Origin: Sialis fuliginosa
Lineage: Eukaryota; Arthropoda; Insecta; Megaloptera; Sialidae
DNA length: 64,000 nt
Direction of reading: 5' to 3'
NCBI GenBank assembly: GCA_961205875.1
Contig: OY540809.1
Coordinates: 15,016,267-15,080,266, forward strand
The notes under the pieces were generated by a model, which did not search any database, was not told the DNA's origin, and saw only the letters and a program-made list of their open reading frames with translations. Shown piece by piece: positions 1 to 11,063 of the stretch. How positions within the stretch are numbered: the first letter of the stretch is position 1; each line of letters begins with the position of its first letter. The position numbers and the translations under genes were made by a program.

Positions 1-17
1 GAAAAAATATAATAATA

Positions 18-793
18 CTAACCGTTACCCGCGACTTCGTCCGCGTGTAATTTGTATTTTACTTCCTCGCCATATCGAAAATATGAGAAGCTTTATATGA
101 TCGTTTTAAAATAACAAAAAAAAATTGTTCTCCGATTTCAAAATTTTAACTTGGTTTATCTATTCAGGTCAAGCCAAACACTTTTCATTCCGTGTCTGTC
201 TGTCGAGTTAATTCTTGTCACACAAATCATCAAAATCGTGTGTTAGGGGCAGGGGTGACTTTCCAAAATATATTTTTTTAAGATATCTCAAGAACGATAC
301 GTGAAAATTTTATAGATATTTTTTGTAGAGCATTCAATTTCCTATAATATAGGTCTACAACATTTGTTGTAAAATATTCCCTTGCAAAGATTTATCTCAA
401 TTTGCTTTTTTTTAAATCGTCATTTGTTTTTTAAATTGATATTTACTTTGACATATTAAATGTCATTTTGACGTATTAAATTTCGAACTAATATATTTTA
501 GTAAAATTGTATAAAAAATAATTGCCAGACAATTTATCAGAACATTTTATCGGTTTTTATTTAAACTGTTTAATAATTAACTACCTTTGGTAAATTTAGC
601 ACGAGGAAGCACTGTGCAGTTACATGAATTTTTTTTTAAATTTTATCTAATCAATTTTTCTGAATACAAAGTAGCCATTATCCTTCCTCAGGATGCAAAT
701 TTCATCAAGGTCGGTTAAGCGGTTTAGCCGTAAAAAGGTAACAAACAAACAGACAGACGGAATTACTTTCGCATTTATAATATTAGTATGGAT
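18..793 (-). mobile_element. Helitron-like non-autonomous repeat (family A), split by family B
   Basis: Read on the minus strand, the element starts ATCCATACTAATATTATAAA and ends in a GC-rich imperfect hairpin (GCGGACGAAGTCGCG) followed by GGTAAC and a CTAG-like end before T. A 5' TC, a 3' hairpin plus CTRR and insertion between A and T are the Helitron layout. Other copies keep CTAG|T exactly; here the end is TTAG|T. Positions 61-627 are a different repeat, so this copy was interrupted after it inserted. No Rep/helicase coding remains. The Helitron label is inferred from the termini; a LINE or SINE tail is the alternative. Confidence 0.6.
61..627 (-). mobile_element. Family B element nested in family A
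   Basis: This block matches, in reverse complement and nearly end to end, positions 5879-6714, and in part 13650-13950. Both ends carry short inverted motifs, CTTCCTCG at the left and CGAGGAAGC at the right, so it may be a DNA transposon derivative. The flanks (24-60 and 628-793) join into one family A copy. No coding potential is visible. I do not recognise the family by name. Confidence 0.6.
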
Positions 794-1201
794 AAAAATA
801 AAGAAAAGCACCAATTTTTATATAATAAAATATAAAATTTCAAAAACACTTTAGATGCAGTAATCCAGAAAAACTGAGATAAAAAACGAATTGAAAACCG
901 ACCCACCCTTTGTATTTGAATGTTGAATTTCTTCATTTATCTTAGTCTAGGATTTGATGAATGGCCAAAAATGTTGTCACAGATATAGAACGACACTTCT
1001 TGCACAAATCTTCAAACTTAAATGTAGTTTGTTTTTGCTAGCTTCACAATCTTGCTCCGACTGCAGACATTATAAAATAATTTGAATTTTAGTTGTTTCA
1101 AGATTGTTGGAATTATTTTATATAGATTCAGATATCATTTTCAGAAACTACATTTTATACAATTATTCTATCTTGTAACGTTCCAGTGAAATTTTAATTA
1201 A
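794..1201. other. AT-rich stretch, nothing recognised
   Basis: AT-rich sequence with no long frame, no inverted repeat and no match seen to the other repeats of the window. Confidence 0.5.
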
Positions 1202-1204
1202 TTA

Positions 1205-1770
1205 CACAGGCCGACATCATTTTGTTGTCTTTACTTGAATAGTTTACTTCGAAGGTATTTGGCATGCTGAAACCAAATCCGTTACCCAAATTGCTTCAGC
1301 ATGTCATGTTTTTGTGATAAAAAAATTAAAATTTTGATAATATTTAAGAATTTATTACCAAGTGGGTAATTTTTTTTTTAAGTTTTCGTTCACGGTAAGA
1401 AATAGTACTATCTTTCCTCTTTAAAATGGATTTTTACTTTTTACTGTACGATTTTTTCACCGAGATATATTTGTATGAAGATATTGTTATATTTATATAG
1501 CATTTCTCGGCGAAAAAAATCGTACAGTAAAAAATAAAAATTAATTTTAAAGAGAAAAGCTACTACTATTTCTTACCGTGAACGAAAACTTTAAAAAAAA
1601 TTTACCCACTTGGTAATAAATTCTGAAACATTTCCAAAATTGTCATTTTTTCATCTTCAAAATATGACGTGATAAACCAATTTGCGCAACGGATTCGGGT
1701 TTCAGCATACCAAAAACTTACTATTCGTGTAAAGACAACAGAAAAAAAAAGTGTTTTTTATCGGCCTGTG
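1205..1770. mobile_element. Palindromic MITE with TTA duplication (PIF/Harbinger-like)
   Basis: A 566-bp foldback element. The left end CACAGGCCGACA and right end TATCGGCCTGTG are inverted, and both are flanked by TTA (1202-1204 and 1771-1773). A 3-bp TWA duplication is the hallmark of PIF/Harbinger elements. The arms pair over most of their length, with the centre near 1465-1510. Examples are ACCAAGTGGGTAA against TTACCCACTTGGT and ACTGTACGATTTTTT against its complement near 1525. The open frame crossing the right end is not a gene. Confidence 0.75.
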
Positions 1771-2086
1771 TTATTTTCTTTATGTACGAAACAAAACAGC
1801 TATACATATATATTTAAACAATTTTTTTACAGCAAAGCATTTATTTTATTTTATTGTCAACAAATTTTTTTTAGAACCACTGTGATAGACATTAGACATA
1901 ATCAAAGTCGAAAATTATAGAAAATACCCCTAAAAGCACTTATTCTAATGCTTTATTAATTAGTATTTTCCTGTACTATTCTTACAAAAAGCAAGTATCC
2001 AATTTTAGACAGTAATTGCACCAACTTACCCTACATTTGACTAAAATAATTGAAGTAATGAAGTGGTAGAAAACTATATAAATGTA

Positions 2087-2932
2087 GGGGAAAGTATGGT
2101 ATATTGGACCACTCGCTAAGTTGGACCACCCTTATATCTCGAAAAGTAGTTTTCTCATTTTTTAAACGGTAACACCGTTCGATAGGTGCCTAAATTTATT
2201 GCTAATCGGCCATATTGTTTTCCTTAACAAGTTAAATGTTAGTGTTTTGTTTCCGCAAATTTAAATAAGTGATTTTTGATGTAATTTTGAGTGATTCGTG
2301 CTAAGGGTGTTGTTAGTTCAAAGGTAAGCATACAGCGTTTTTAATTTATAGTTTGCAGCAGAAATTTATCAACAATTAACTGTCATGGATTGATTGGCGA
2401 CTATGATAGGTTATGTTTCTGTTATATTCTTTTTTCTCACTTTTCACACTGTTGGTTAAAATGGACCGCATGTAGTTGCCATAATTGGAATCATAAAAAC
2501 TTGTATCAATAATCCTGACATATGTGAGGATTGTCTTTCTTGAATAATTTAATTGAAATAATGTACTGAGACTGATTTATTATAGTTTAATGTTTTAATA
2601 CTTATGATAAATCATTATTTGATAGTCTGTAATTGATAAATATATATTATGTTTTGTTTATAGGTATATTTCAGTTAAGATTCTATTAAAATCCAAATTA
2701 GCAACCCCGTGGTCCAACTTACAGTACCGGTTGGCTAAATTGAAACAAAGTTCCAATCTCACATTTTGTTGATTTTTGTGGAGTTTATAATAATTATGTT
2801 GATTAATACTTACTAAAAACAAAATCTATAAACTGCTGTTTCATTTCATAAAAAAATAATTTGTTTAAACCTAAAACTAATATACTAAATATCTTAATTT
2901 AAAAAACTGGTCCAAATTACTTGACTTTCCCC
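2087..2932 (+). mobile_element. TA-flanked MITE, Tc1/mariner type (copy 1)
   Basis: An 846-bp element with imperfect terminal inverted repeats (GGGGAAAGT at the left, ACTTTCCCC at the right; TTGGACCAC and GGTCCAA lie just inside). It is flanked by TA at 2085-2086 and 2933-2934. A second copy at 58751-60881 matches along its whole length apart from a hAT-like insertion. Position 2668-2675 (ATTTCAGT) is the empty site that is duplicated in that copy. No transposase frame is left. Superfamily inferred from TA and the short termini. Confidence 0.75.
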
Positions 2933-2934
2933 TA

Positions 2935-3660
2935 TATTTTAAAAATATTATAAAAATAAGTATATAAAATGAGCTTTAATAATAAATATTTATCTAACAT
3001 TAAGAACATATAAATAATATTTAATATGTAAGAATTCATAAAAAATATCAAATATAATTGCATTAAGATAAAAATAAAACATAAAAATTAATTACTATGA
3101 AATAAAATTATACCTCTATTAAAATCTATATATTTTAGTTTACATAAATCAAAAAACCAAATAAAAATATGACAATAAAAAATTACGATAAAATATATCG
3201 TGTCATAAAATGAAGGTAGTTAGGTATAATTTCAACATAAAAAAACTTTTCTTATTGATATAGCTATAACGGAGTTGATATTTCCAATAATAAAATTTTC
3301 ATGGAAATGAAATAACATGGGGTAATTTTTTCTCAGAGAAAAAAAACTGTGCTTTGACTTCAATTTTAATACCTTAGATAATATAAATTTAACGTGCAGC
3401 AAAACGCATAAAGTAACTTTTATTATTTTTGATTTTATATTTATTTCTCAGAATAGGAAAGTATTAAAATATATTTTAACTACAATCGTTAAGAAAAGTA
3501 GTGTTTTACTACCTGATATACGTACGTTAGAGATACTTCAATAAAAATTAAAAAAAATTAAATTAATAATAATAATAATAAATAAGAGCGTATATTTTAT
3601 TATGTTATTAGTTCATCGGACCGGGTTCTAACCGAGGATATAAAAAATATAATATACAAA
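2935..3660. other. AT-rich stretch with an (AAT)n run
   Basis: Very AT-rich, with a short (AAT)n run at about 3563-3585. No gene or repeated element recognised. Confidence 0.5.
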
Positions 3661-3870
3661 ACTTATTGCTAACTATTTGCCCAACGCACGTGAAGATACT
3701 TCTCCGTCAATTGTTTTTTTTTCCACCTAAACCTTCTACATGAAACACTCTATCCATTATATAGTGAAAACCGGAATAAAATCCGTTCAGTAGTTACTGA
3801 GAAAATCGAGCACAGACAGATAGACAGACGGAAGCGACGAGGGACTTTGCATAGATTTTATTTCCAACAA
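3661..3870 (-). repeat. Dispersed repeat family C, copy 1
   Basis: Reverse complement of sequence at 12040-12500 and 46060-46310. Shared landmarks are a CTGTCTGTCT-like tract, TTTTCTCAGTAACT, TTATTCCGGTTTTCACTA and GATAGAGTGTTTCA. The layout (tetranucleotide tract, then a conserved block) resembles 3' tails of non-LTR elements or Helitron ends, but the family is not identified. Confidence 0.55.
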
Positions 3871-3972
3871 TTAAAATTTTCTATATAAAAAACTTTTGTA
3901 GTAAAATTATTCCCTTATACAAAAATACATGTATCTTTTTTGTGTAATGTACACTTCTGAAATTCATATTAA

Positions 3973-4487
3973 CCCTAGACGGCTAATGTTAGTCGGTTCG
4001 ACTAACACAGCGAACATTTTTTGCTCTATCTTTATAACTAGTTAATGTATCGCGTTGATTTCTCGTGCCAATTTAGTTGCCGGCTAGTAGTTTGAGGGGA
4101 CAATTGTGTCACGCGGGCAAGTGTCTCCATTTTCTAACTAATGAATTGCCTCTTCGTAACTAATTTTTTTAAATGTTCGATTTTTTTTTCAGGAATATAA
4201 GTTTTTATTTTGTATCTTTTACAAAAGATTTTTAAAACCGTTCATTAAATCTCAGTAAAAGTAGAATAATATTGATTTTTGTAACTTTTAATAAAAACAA
4301 ATTACAAAAACTGTGTTTTTTATTTATAGTCCTCTTAAATAGGTTATGTAATTACAAAAAATGCAAAAACAAATCAAATACATAATTACATACATACATA
4401 TATAGTTAATGAGAATAATAACTGATGTTAGTCTAATCGACTAATGAAAAGCCTCTGCGTAGATAAAATATGATTAGCCTTCTAGGG
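3973..4487. mobile_element. piggyBac-like MITE with TTAA duplication
   Basis: A 515-bp element bounded by TTAA at 3969-3972 and 4488-4491. The left end is CCCTAGACGGCTAATG and the right end ATTAGCCTTCTAGGG, an inverted repeat that begins CCCTAGA as in piggyBac termini. Subterminal motifs repeat near both ends (TTAGTCGGTTCGACTAA near 4000, TTAGTCTAATCGACTAATG near 4440). No transposase frame; non-autonomous. Confidence 0.8.
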
Positions 4488-4491
4488 TTAA

Positions 4492-5104
4492 TGAATCATT
4501 GATAACATAGTATATCACATTTCAATAGTATAAATTAAACCACACAGTTAAAATGTATTTGCAAAATACAACCAAGCACCAATAAAATATTTACAAATAT
4601 AACATATATCAAAGCTTAATATATTTTTGAACACACCAATATATTGTAGAATGTATTTACATTCAAATATCATTCGATATCGGTATGTATGAGTTCAAAT
4701 TTACCATCTGATATGTCAATAAGCTTTAAAATATCATAAATTCGTTCACAAATGAAGCAATCAGTGACAAAATTATATACGAGCTGGGATTGTGTATCAT
4801 ATGAGTTAATAAATCCGATATATTCATATAAAATCACATTAAAATTGCCCGCTGACGATTGGACTCATATACAGGCTGTTTTATTTAACATTGATTCATA
4901 TGAAAAAACATCGGTCAAATTTTATGAAGGAAAAATTTACTATTAACTTTTTCTTACAAGAAATTTAATGCTCTACAAAAATATGAAAAATCTTGAGATA
5001 TTTAAAAAAAATAGTTTTTGGATATAAGTTAGCCAGACCCAACTAACAAACCAAATTTCATTAAAATCCGTTCAGTAGTAATAAGAATTTAGAAAACAAT
5101 TTTA
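4492..5104. other. AT-rich stretch with one short ORF and a repeat fragment
   Basis: Contains an ATG-started 64-codon frame at 4752-4946 that resembles no family I know; a frame of this length is expected by chance in this DNA. Positions 4955-5100 look like a diverged piece of a dispersed repeat that shares GCTCTACAAAAA and CTTGAGATAT with family B. Confidence 0.4.
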
Positions 5105-5162
5105 AGGCTTATGCGAAAATTTTGACATGGATCTTGGCTTCTTGATATAAACCGCGTTAATT
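5105..5162 (-). repeat. Fragment of family J
   Basis: Matches the reverse complement of the family J block at 45340-45390: GACATGGATCTTGGCTTCT followed by a GTAAACCGCGT-like stretch. Other J pieces lie at 22137-22226 and 50851-50895. Confidence 0.5.
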
Positions 5163-5236
5163 TAGTCTCTCTGAAAATGTTCACCGCATTTCTATATTTA
5201 GTCTACCTCACATGACTAATCTGTGAAACTTGCCTT

Positions 5237-5545
5237 AATTATAGCAAATATACCCGGTAATAACAATCCGGTGGCAGACCGATAGGTTTACGTTAATTAA
5301 TATTTATAATTCATTTTTGAAGTCACTCAAAAAAGGGTGTTACTTACCCTGCATTACTACTCGCTGAAATTTCGTCATATAATCAAAAATGATATATAAT
5401 TTAAGAAAAATTTTGTCTGCCTCGTGTGTGTCGTTATTAAGTACCTGGCAGACCTAATTAAATTAATTAAAAATATTAATTAACGTAAACTTATCGGTCT
5501 GCCACCGGATTATTATTACCTGGTATATTTATTTGTTATAATTAT
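5237..5545. mobile_element. Palindromic element, unclassified MITE
   Basis: Arms 5237-5305 and 5471-5545 are near-perfect inverted repeats (AATCCGGTGGCAGACCGATA against TATCGGTCTGCCACCGGATT), with a loop of about 165 bp. The outer ends are AT-rich and a clean target duplication is not obvious. Confidence 0.6.
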
Positions 5546-6080
5546 GCTCAATTTGTGAGGTAAACTTAATGTATTTGATTGACTTGAGACGGAAATTTTG
5601 CAGTCAGAGAGTCGAAAAATTGTTTCACTTTCAGAAATTATCACATAGCTTCATTCGATCCATCGAGTGAATATTTTTGCGTGTGGCTGAAATAATAATA
5701 TCGTATAAAAATTCTACGCCCTGTATATATGTATGTATTTATTTGTGTCATGCGTGTATTGAAGTGTAATTATTAGTCCATACAGACATGATATGTAATT
5801 TTAATTCTGATGATTCGTTTGTTTTTGCGATGCTCATTTTAATAACGATATTATTGAAATAAAAAAAAAACATCTGCCAAGTAAATGCACAGTGCTTCCT
5901 CGTGCTAAATTCACTAAAACCGATAGTGTTCAGATAAATTGCCTGGCATTGGTTAACCATTTAATTTTTATACAAATTTTACTAAAAAATCTTAGTTCGA
6001 ATTTTTTCTTAAAACGCACCTGAATATTTTTTCATATATTTTTAATTTTTTGACAATTTCAATCTAAATCTAAATTTATG

Positions 6081-6160
6081 CAAATGTCAAAATGACATTT
6101 AAAACGTCAAAGTGACATTTAAAACGCCAAAGTGACATTTAAAACGTCAAAATGACACTT
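6081..6160. repeat. 20-bp minisatellite, 4 units, inside family B
   Basis: Four head-to-tail units of about AAAACGTCAAAGTGACATTT with a few substitutions. Copy 1 of family B has only about two related units near 445-480. Confidence 0.85.
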
Positions 6161-6502
6161 AATATATCCAATCAAATATCAATTTAGAAAAACAAAACAC
6201 GAATTTTTAAAATTAATTTAGATAAATCTTTGTAAGGGAATATTTTACAACAAACGTAGTAGACCCATATTATAGGAAATTTAATTCTCTACAAAAAATA
6301 TTCTATAAAATTTTCTCGTAACATGTGTCGTTCTTGAGATATCTTGAAAAAATAAATATTTTGGGGTGTCACCCCTCCCCCTTACACACGATTTTGATGA
6401 TTTTGAAATGGGACTGTCCTCAAACCAAACCCAACCATCCGACCAAGTTTCAATAATATCGGTTCAGTGGTTCATGAGTTATGCGTGTGACAAGGATTCA
6501 AG

Positions 6503-6585
6503 GGACAGACGGACGGACGGACGGACGGATGGACGGACGGATGGACGGACGGACACACGGACACACGGACAGACAGACAGACACG
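6503..6585. repeat. (GGAC)n microsatellite
   Basis: A tetranucleotide array of GGAC units, interrupted by GGAT and CACA variants and grading into GACA. It sits near the end of the family B copy and is probably an expansion of the element's tail. Confidence 0.9.
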
Positions 6586-6714
6586 GAGCGAAAAGTGTTT
6601 GTCTTGACGTGAAACGGATAAATAAATTTAAAATTTTGAAATTGGAGAACTTTTTTTTTGTCTCAATCTGAAACGATCACATAGCTTCTCGTATCTTCGA
6701 TATTGCGAGGAAGC

Positions 6715-7332
6715 AATAGATATATTTTCCTGAAGAAATTTTATCGTTACAGAATTGGGAGGGGAGATTTTTTATTTATACCTATTTGAGTATTTTTGTC
6801 TGTACGTTTGTTTTGACTTGACAGGAAAATAGCTAAATCGATTTTTAGTGAATTAACATAGTTACAATGTCCAAGATTCGAAAAATAGTTTAGGATGAAT
6901 TTAGTTGTTATATTGATGAAATTAAATTTGGATTAGTCACGTAGTATAAGTGAAGTGTGGGGAGGGGGGTAATTTATAACATATTCCTGTAAATATAACA
7001 TTTTTGATAATTTGTGTCTATATGTATATTTTGATTTGGTAGGAAAAATAACTGAATAACCGTTTGAATAGAATTTTTAACTGTTCCGAAATTCAAGATT
7101 CGAGAATTAGTTTATATTAAAAGTAAATCTAGTAAAAATATTTAAAAATAATTATACTCTTGAAAACTACGACACCTCATCCATCACCTCCCCCCCCCCT
7201 TCAAAAAAAATGAAAAATGCATCTAAAAATATGCTAATACCTTCTCCCGATCTCGCTTAAATAAAAAAAATAGTAAAAAATTCATTTCCACTATAAACAC
7301 ATTAACCTAACCTATAAAAATAATAACAACAA
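6715..7332. other. AT-rich stretch, nothing recognised
   Basis: AT-rich sequence with a short C-run near 7188-7198. No repeat copy or gene seen. Confidence 0.5.
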
Positions 7333-7570
7333 ACAAGTAAAGGCGTGTGCCCATTCATCATTCTAATTGTGCAAACGAGCTGAGACACAATTGTTCGGTC
7401 CTTGTGTCAACCACTATCCGTCAAGTGTCACAGCTCCGCCGCCTCCTGAGGACTTGCCAGGATAATGGTCTGACCTCCTCGTACCCGCCATCCTCACCCT
7501 GCACCCCTTTGCACCCCACGGAGAGCGCCATTGTTACACCGTCTCTGTCCTCAAAGGATACACTTTATAA
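7333..7570. other. GC-rich island, function unknown
   Basis: About 240 bp of clearly higher GC content in an AT-rich setting. The plus frame over it starts with GTG, so it is not a normal eukaryotic ORF. The minus strand has an ATG in good context near 7533 that opens a 37-codon frame, with a GGTGAG donor-like site inside. It could be a short exon, a promoter or a conserved non-coding element. No domain recognised. Confidence 0.35.
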
Positions 7571-7823
7571 CACAAGATGTGTGTGTGTATTTTTTCTCTC
7601 AAGTATGTATTGATACCTCTTGAGGTTTTTCTTTCGCCAAATGATGGTGTCGAGGATTTTATGTTGTTCCTGATATTCTACTATTGAAAAGTTTTTTTTG
7701 AGATAAGTATTGTTAAATTGTAAATGACTTTTTTTCATTTATATACACATCGTTTTTTATAACTTTAAGAAATACTTAACACATTTGAAAATGTATCTTT
7801 TAATTATTATTTATAGCGTAGAG

Positions 7824-7944
7824 CAGTGATCTCTAAAGTTTACGCCAAGTTTCTCTTCAAAATACTGTATGTGTTATATTATATTACAACTTATAATTAT
7901 TTTCGTCTTAGGGGTACGCGATCAAAAAAGTTTGTTTATCACTG
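7824..7944. mobile_element. Small hAT-like MITE candidate
   Basis: The ends CAGTGATCTCTAAAGTTT and AAGTTTGTTTATCACTG are an imperfect inverted repeat that starts with CAGTG, as in many hAT elements. The 8-bp flanks (7816-7823 and 7945-7952) agree only at about half their positions, so the target duplication is decayed or the call is wrong. Confidence 0.4.
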
Positions 7945-8016
7945 GTTTAGTCAAGGAACAAGAATACAACCTATTTAGTTCCAGCAGTGGCGTATCATCC
8001 GGGTATTGAAAAAAAC

Positions 8017-11000
8017 ATCCCAGGAAAAAATTTCAGATCTGAAGTGATCTCGGTTGATCTTCATTTTGGAACAAATCAGATCTTTGTTAATAAATAAACT
8101 TTTGTCTACCTTAAATAACAAATACACATATACTACCTATATAGAAACCTTGTTTATAATTTAATCAATTAAAAAAAAATTGTACAGAAACGTATTGAAT
8201 GATATTTGAGGCCCGTGCATTAAATTAATAAATAAATTCACAACTCACCCCCTGTCACAGATGAAGGGTTGTAATTGGTCTCATTCGATCCAGCGATCCA
8301 GATACTTTGGGATACTAGGAGTGTGGGGGGCAAAACAACCCTCTATCTTGCACAGGAGTCGAGATATTTACGATTTTCTATAATGAATACCATAAGTAGC
8401 GAAACAGAGAAAAATTCACCTAGTATCCCGAAGTATTTTTCCCGCTGGATCGAATGAGACCAATTACAACCCTTCATCTGTGACAGGAGGTGTGTTGTGA
8501 ATTTATTTATTAATTTAATACACGGGCCTCAAATATCATTCAATACGTTTCTGTACAGTTTTTTTTTAATTGATTAAATTATAAACAAGGTTTCTATATA
8601 CACTCACGGAAAAAATTAAAGGACCACTTTTATTTTTCGAAAAAATTGCTCATTTTCAAAGTAATGCCGATAGGTCAAATATGATCCATTTTTTACTTAT
8701 AGGATATGAAAATTGAAGGAAATTTTATCATCTTTTCGAATTTAGGGGTATATTTGTTTTATTAAACTTATTATTGTGACCAAATCGCGGTTTAATAAAA
8801 AATAAAAAAATTGATTTTTTTTTGCAATTTTGAAAGATACCCACGGGGATGTTAAATTTTTTTTCTAAAATTTCAAGATAACCATTCTGTAGGAAATTTG
8901 TTCAGCTTTAAAACGCTTTTTCAAATTTGTTTTATAATTTTTTGGTGTTACGATATTCGAGTTTGAATGAAAAAAGTACCAAAAAGTTTTAAACGACCAT
9001 AAAGGGCCTAATGCTAGTCGCACAGAAAAGAAAAAAAAAGAATATTAAGGATTAAATAATCACCTATTGTCTAGTAGCATTTATAAAATGTTTAATTTTA
9101 ACTTAACCCTTCAAATACGAAAAACAAAACAGTGTTCGAATTTAAATAATCCTGTAAAAATAACCTTTTTTTTAATCATAGATCTAATGTTTAGAATGTA
9201 TCCAGAAATAAAGTTCTATCAAAGAATATGAAAATTAGACTTATTACCTTCTATGTGAACAAAGGTTCCAGTAAAAATCTTTTAATTTGGCTGAGAAATT
9301 GCATTTTGAATTTTTTGTATACGTTTAGGATTTGACCGTACTTTTTATAACAAGTTTTTCTTTGGGATTTTTTTTTCGAAAAACAATCAATTTTTGAGAA
9401 AAATTGTAAGAAGGAAAAAGTTTTTCTTTCTTGTTAAAGAATATTCATAATTTTTTTCAGATGTTTTATATGAATATTATGGGATTAAATTTATTTTTAA
9501 TAGGGTACTTTTTCATTCAAACTTGAATATCTTGGCATCAAAAAATGTGACAATCATTTTTTAAAAAGCATTTTGAAGCTGAGAAAATTTACTAAATGAT
9601 GAATATCATGGAATTTTGAAAACAAATAATCATACATCCCCGTGTGAAATTTCTATAACTGCAAATAAATAATTAATTTTTTTTAGTCAACTACGTGTGG
9701 ACCAAAAAAATTCAGTTACTTTGAACGAATAAGCGGTGAAAATTCAATGAAAATTAATTTAACTGTCGAAATCAAGAGTCTTTAATATGTTGTTGAACGT
9801 TTTTTCATGACCACACGCAGTTGACTGAAATTAAAAATTGAAATTTTTTGTAATTTTGGAAGTTTCACACGGGGATGTATGATTATTTTTTTTTTCAAAA
9901 TTCCATGATATACATCATTTAGTAAATTTTCTCAGCTTCAAAATGCTTAAAAAAATGATTGTCACATTTTTTGATGCCAAGATATTCAAGTTTGAATGAA
10001 AAAGTACCCTATTAAAAATAAATTTAATCCCATAATATTCATATAAAACATCTGAAAAAAATTATGAATATTCTTTAACAAGAAAGAAAAACTTTTTCCT
10101 TCTTACAATTTTTCTCAAAAATTGATTGTTTTTCGAAAAAAAAATCCCAAAGAAAAACTTGTTATAAAAAATACGGTCAAATCCTAAACGTATACAAAAA
10201 ATTCAAAATGCAATTTCTCAGCCAAATTAAAAGATTTTTACTGGAACCTTTGTTCACATAGAAGGTAATAAGTCTAATTTTCATATTCTTTGATAGAACT
10301 TTATTTCTGGATACATTCTAAACATTAGATCTATGATTAAAAAAAAAGGTTATTTTTACAGGATTATTTAAATTCGAACACTGTTTTGTTTTTCGTATTT
10401 GAAGGGTTAAGTTAAAATTAAACATTTTATAAATGCTACTAGACAATAGGTGATTATTTAATCTTTAATATTCTTTTTTTTCTTTTCTGTGCGACTAACA
10501 TTAGGCCCTTTATGGTCGTTTAAAACTTTTTGGTACTTTTTTCATTTAAACTCGAATATCGTAACACCAAAAAATTATAAAACAAATTTGAAAAAGCGTT
10601 TTAAACCTGAACAAATTTCCTACAGAATGGTTATCTTGAAATTTTAGAAAAAAAATTTAACATCCCCGTGGGTATCTTTCAAAATTGCAAAAAAAAATCA
10701 ATTTTTTTATTTTTTATTAAACCGCGATTTGGTCACAATAATAAGTTTAATAAAACAAATATACCCCTAAATTCGAAAAGATGATAAAATTTCCTTCAAT
10801 TTTCATATCCTATAAGTAAAAAATGGATCATATTTGACCTATTGGCATTACTTTGAAAATGAGCAATTTTTTCGAAAAATAAAAGTGGTCCTTTAATTTT
10901 TTCCGTGAGTGTAGTATATGTGTATTAATTTGTTATTTAAGGTAGACAAAAGTTTATTTATCTACAAAGATCTGATTTGTTCCATAATGAAGATCAACCG

Positions 11001-11034
11001 AGATCACTTCAGATCTGAAATTTTTTCCCGGGAT
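8017..11034. mobile_element. Palindromic element of about 0.7 kb, split by family E
   Basis: The ends are ATCCCAGGAAAAAATTTC and GAAATTTTTTCCCGGGAT. The left arm (8017-8319) pairs with a right arm now in two pieces: 8419-8600 and 10914-11034. Removing 8601-10911 and one TA restores a single 705-bp palindrome. The centre is about 8320-8418. The open frame over the centre is a by-product of the fold. Superfamily unknown, no clear target duplication. Confidence 0.75.
8601..10911. mobile_element. Giant foldback element with two arms of about 1.1 kb (family E)
   Basis: Flanked by TA at 8599-8600 and 10912-10913. The ends CACTCACGGAAAAAATTAAA and TTTAATTTTTTCCGTGAGTG are inverted, and the match continues inward for about 1103 bp on each side (8601-9703 and 9809-10911) with only scattered differences. 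The loop is about 105 bp. TA duplication and termini suggest a Tc1/mariner derivative. There is no transposase frame. Transcribed from either side, it would fold into a very long, almost perfect hairpin. Confidence 0.85.
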
Positions 11035-11063
11035 ATTAATTATTTTAAATTATAAAATCAACC

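Larger units (their letters stand above)
5879..6714 (+). mobile_element. Family B element, longest copy
   Basis: Inverted relative to the copy at 61-627. It begins near AGTGCTTCCTCGTGC and ends TTGCGAGGAAGC, so the same short inverted motif marks both ends. It is longer than copy 1 mainly because of two internal tandem arrays (6081-6160 and 6503-6585). The block GGTTCAGTGGTTCATGAGTT before the GGAC array resembles the tails of non-LTR or Helitron repeats. Open frames here are spurious. Confidence 0.6.

Noticed and set aside
6366..6671. Open frame with Asp-Gly-Arg-Thr repeats
   Set aside because: Product of the GGAC array in family B.
8275..8457. 60-codon frame over the centre of the 0.7-kb palindrome
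   Set aside because: Most of it lies in the inverted arms and is explained by the fold.
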